Shown here piece after piece: positions 44,600 through 46,157 of a DNA stretch of 46,157 bases. Below the pieces are notes generated by a model that searched no databases, was not told where the DNA came from, and was given only the letters and a program-made list of their open reading frames with translations. The translations under genes were made by a program, and so were the position numbers. Origin of the DNA: Bifidobacterium breve. GTDB taxonomy: Bacteria; Actinomycetota; Acidimicrobiia; Acidimicrobiales; Ilumatobacteraceae. The number at the start of each line of letters is the position of its first letter. Position 1 is the first letter of the stretch. The stretch covers positions 1 through 46,157 of the forward strand of contig CAMCZG010000007.1 in NCBI GenBank assembly GCA_945886445.1, in the 5' to 3' direction.

Positions 44600-44625
44600 A
44601 GTTGGGGAAAACTATTCTTCCCTTG

Positions 44626-45801
44626 CTAGGCCACGACGGGCACTGCCACCGTTCGCGTGGTCTTCGCCCCTGTTTTTGTCTTCACCGTGATGGCTACCCG
44701 ACACGTTCCTTTTTTGATGCCCTTCACCGTGGCTCCAATGACCCGACAAATTGCCTTTGCCGATGAAGCCACCACCGCAGTCACCGTGGCGCCAGAAGGG
44801 ACAGTCATCTTGCCAAAGACCGCAACAGCTTTTAGTGTCGCAGCTTTTTTCGTACTCACGGTTGGTGCCAATTTCGGCGCAACTGTTGTTGAGGTCGTCG
44901 TTGTGGTGGAAGTTGTAGTCGTTGATGTAGTGGTGGTCGTTGGCGCGGTCCATGCATTGAGCCAGGCCGTGAACTTGGCATCGTATTCGCTCACCGTCAT
45001 TCCGAAGGTGGTGCTGAATGCAGCAACGTGGTCACCCACTCTTCCTGCCTCTGCGAAATAGTTGTTCATCACTTTGTCTTTAGTGCTGATGGTGGTGAGG
45101 TAATACGCCGCAAGATACGAACGCGCGTACATGGCATTGGTGCGGTATCTAGCATCACTCACTAGTAAAATTGATTCATCAACCCAAGCATTGCTGACCT
45201 GAGTGAGTGAACTGCTTGTTTTCACTGCATCAACACGCATCAACGCAATGAGCTCGTCCTGCGTGTGTTTTTTATCAGTAATTTGTGGTTGATAGCCAGC
45301 AACCTCTGCGGTTCCTTCATACATCCAACGCATGTCGTCGAAGTGTGCACCCATTGCTCTCAGCCCACCACGTGAGGCTTGCGCTAGGTGAAACATTTCG
45401 TGATGAGCAACCGACTCTGTATCTTTAGCGACGTTTGGATAAGAAATAGCTACCGCTTTAAACACCATGCACCGCCCAAGAAATGGGTCGGCCGCTGCTG
45501 TTCCGCTCAACATGCTCGCTGCTGACCCCAGTGAACACGAGATGTTACTTACCTCGTTATACGCCCATGTTGCGCCGGCGCTTGTTGGCGCATAGATCAC
45601 AGCGGTGAAACCGGTGTAGCCATACTCCGTTGCAGCCTTCGTGATTGCCGTGCGAATTTGCGTGGCGTTCGTTTGATCTGTTGCAGTTAAATTCGGGTCA
45701 ACGACGAATGTCGGTTCTGCAACTGCATGTGCTGGTTGCGACACCGCAACAAGAGAACAAGTGGAAATGACGGCGGTCAGAACAACTCGGGCGAATTTCA
45801 T
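44626..45801 (-). CDS. secreted HExxH zinc metallopeptidase with C-terminal beta domain
   Basis: A 391-residue protein with a signal peptide (about 1-26, ending SQPAHA). The zinc motif HEMFH (about residue 148) is followed ~30 residues later by WMYEGTAE, placing a Glu as third ligand, as in gluzincins/peptidase-MA-like enzymes. A Thr-rich linker (about 285-308) leads to a C-terminal ~80-residue domain (C-R-V-I-G...IKKGTC-R-V) nearly the same as in the protein at 29570-30940. It probably acts on an extracellular or wall protein. It is 8 bp downstream of the zinc-ribbon gene, likely one operon. Confidence 0.8.
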   Translation of the reverse strand: MKFARVVLTAVISTCSLVAVSQPAHAVAEPTFVVDPNLTATDQTNATQIRTAITKAATEYGYTGFTAVIYAPTSAGATWAYNEVSNISCSLGSAASMLSGTAAADPFLGRCMVFKAVAISYPNVAKDTESVAHHEMFHLAQASRGGLRAMGAHFDDMRWMYEGTAEVAGYQPQITDKKHTQDELIALMRVDAVKTSSSLTQVSNAWVDESILLVSDARYRTNAMYARSYLAAYYLTTISTKDKVMNNYFAEAGRVGDHVAAFSTTFGMTVSEYDAKFTAWLNAWTAPTTTTTSTTTTSTTTTTSTTVAPKLAPTVSTKKAATLKAVAVFGKMTVPSGATVTAVVASSAKAICRVIGATVKGIKKGTCRVAITVKTKTGAKTTRTVAVPVVA

Positions 45802-45809
45802 AAGCGAGA

Positions 45810-46076
45810 TTACTCAAAAATGGGGGCGACAAATTCCATTTCTTCCAAGCAATGCTTGGGCGGTGGTGGGTCTTCATCGGGAGCCATCACCATGCGTAAT
45901 TCCACGCCACACACACCACAGCGATAGCGCACATTGATGCGGCGCATTTCGCCCGCAGGCAGGGGCGGTGGGGTCGACATGGTCATGCTCTTCAACATGG
46001 CCAGGCCGACTTTCCAAATGAAGACAAACAAAAGCCCTCCAATGGCAAACCAAATAACGGCGCCAAAGGAGGGCAT
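45810..46076 (-). CDS. small membrane protein with zinc-ribbon-like end
   Basis: An 88-residue protein: one N-terminal helix (about 4-27), a Pro-rich stretch, then YRCGVCG and PPKHCLEEMEF, i.e. C-x-x-C and a later H-C pair able to bind zinc. I use the ATG at 46076, 13 bp after the thiolase stop; an earlier start at 46139 would lie within the thiolase gene. Function unknown; similar small zinc-ribbon proteins follow metabolic genes in actinobacteria. Confidence 0.75.
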   Translation of the reverse strand: MPSFGAVIWFAIGGLLFVFIWKVGLAMLKSMTMSTPPPLPAGEMRRINVRYRCGVCGVELRMVMAPDEDPPPPKHCLEEMEFVAPIFE

Positions 46077-46089
46077 TTGAGGTGTTTCT

Positions 46090-46157
46090 TTAGCCGAGGC
46101 GCTCGATGATGGTTGCGTTTGCCATGCCGCCACCTTCACACATGGTCTGCAAGCCGA
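46090..46157 (-). CDS. C-terminal end of an acetyl-CoA acyltransferase (thiolase), partial
   Basis: The last 22 codons and stop of a gene that begins beyond the window. The peptide GLQTMCEGGGMANATIIERLG matches the thiolase C terminus, where the Cys in C-x-G-G-G-x-x is the proton-transferring catalytic residue. It is the likely first gene of the small minus-strand operon including the zinc-ribbon protein. Family call is good, substrate range not readable. Confidence 0.75.
   Translation of the reverse strand, partial: GLQTMCEGGGMANATIIERLG

Larger units (their letters stand above)
44340..44625. other. convergent intergenic region with DnaA boxes and palindrome
   Basis: 286 bp between the ends of crgA (plus) and the metallopeptidase gene (minus), with no ORF. 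It holds three DnaA-box-like 9-mers, two looser TTTTCCCCA sites (44400-44408 plus, 44603-44611 minus), and copy B of the 47-bp palindrome. It could be a DnaA-binding locus, a terminator zone, or part of an origin region. Confidence 0.6.

Noticed and set aside
44340-44625. Full oriC call
   Set aside because: DnaA boxes are present but dnaA, dnaN and an obvious AT-rich unwinding element are not seen, so I only report the boxes.
1-46157. CRISPR arrays, insertion sequences, rRNA
   Set aside because: No spaced repeat array, transposase, terminal inverted repeats of IS type or rRNA segment could be recognised.

Overview
This window reads as chromosome from an actinobacterium, most likely of moderate GC and Acidimicrobiia-like. 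Three things point there. The block at 35.8-44.3 kb (FhaA, FhaB, PstP, RodA, PbpA, PknB, TrpG, CrgA) has the order typical of actinobacterial cell-division/phosphosignalling loci near the origin. Secreted and membrane proteins carry Thr/Ser-rich linkers ending in V-A-P-like sequence. GTG and TTG starts are common. The taxon below phylum is inference.

Region 1 (2-30 kb) is a surface-polysaccharide locus, visibly more AT-rich than the right side, especially at about 16.6-28.4 kb. It starts with the end of a GT4 glycosyltransferase, an FkbM methyltransferase and the ABC exporter ATPase Wzt on the plus strand. These converge on a minus-strand operon running from rfbF (15.1 kb) to the permease Wzm (3.7 kb). 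That operon holds rfbF-rfbG-rfbH (CDP-4-keto-3,6-dideoxyglucose synthesis), a NeuB-like PEP-condensing synthase, an acetolactate-synthase-like ThDP enzyme, a GtrB-like GT2, an SDR epimerase/reductase, a methyltransferase and a GT-C-like membrane protein. A PhyH dioxygenase lies just upstream. Two further GT-C-like membrane proteins with a two-TM LamG-like protein between them (16.6-20.2 kb) lead to a second minus-strand operon (27.05-20.17 kb): methyltransferase, flavoprotein-like protein, methyltransferase, GtrB-like GT2, Gfo/Idh oxidoreductase, DegT aminotransferase, GalE. The plus-strand FemAB/GNAT-like gene and a half-length methyltransferase are divergent from it. Together these suggest one 3,6-dideoxy, probably branched, CDP-sugar and one amino sugar, assembled on a lipid carrier and exported by Wzm/Wzt.

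Region 2 (28.4-35.7 kb) is a transition zone. It contains two small coiled-coil proteins, each directly followed by a GT2 glycosyltransferase, a secreted protein, a multi-pass protein with an extracytoplasmic His-rich domain, a tRNA-Leu(CAG), and a DUF2142-type membrane protein.

Region 3 (35.8-44.3 kb) is the conserved growth/division operon: FHA proteins, PP2C phosphatase, RodA, PBP, one PASTA kinase, then trpG (convergent) and crgA. A 47-bp palindromic element occurs twice, in opposite orientation, in the two convergent gaps flanking trpG-crgA. The second gap also carries perfect DnaA boxes.

Region 4 (44.6-46.2 kb, minus strand) holds the last codons of a thiolase, a small zinc-ribbon membrane protein and a secreted HExxH metallopeptidase whose C-terminal domain is shared with the secreted protein at 29.6-30.9 kb.
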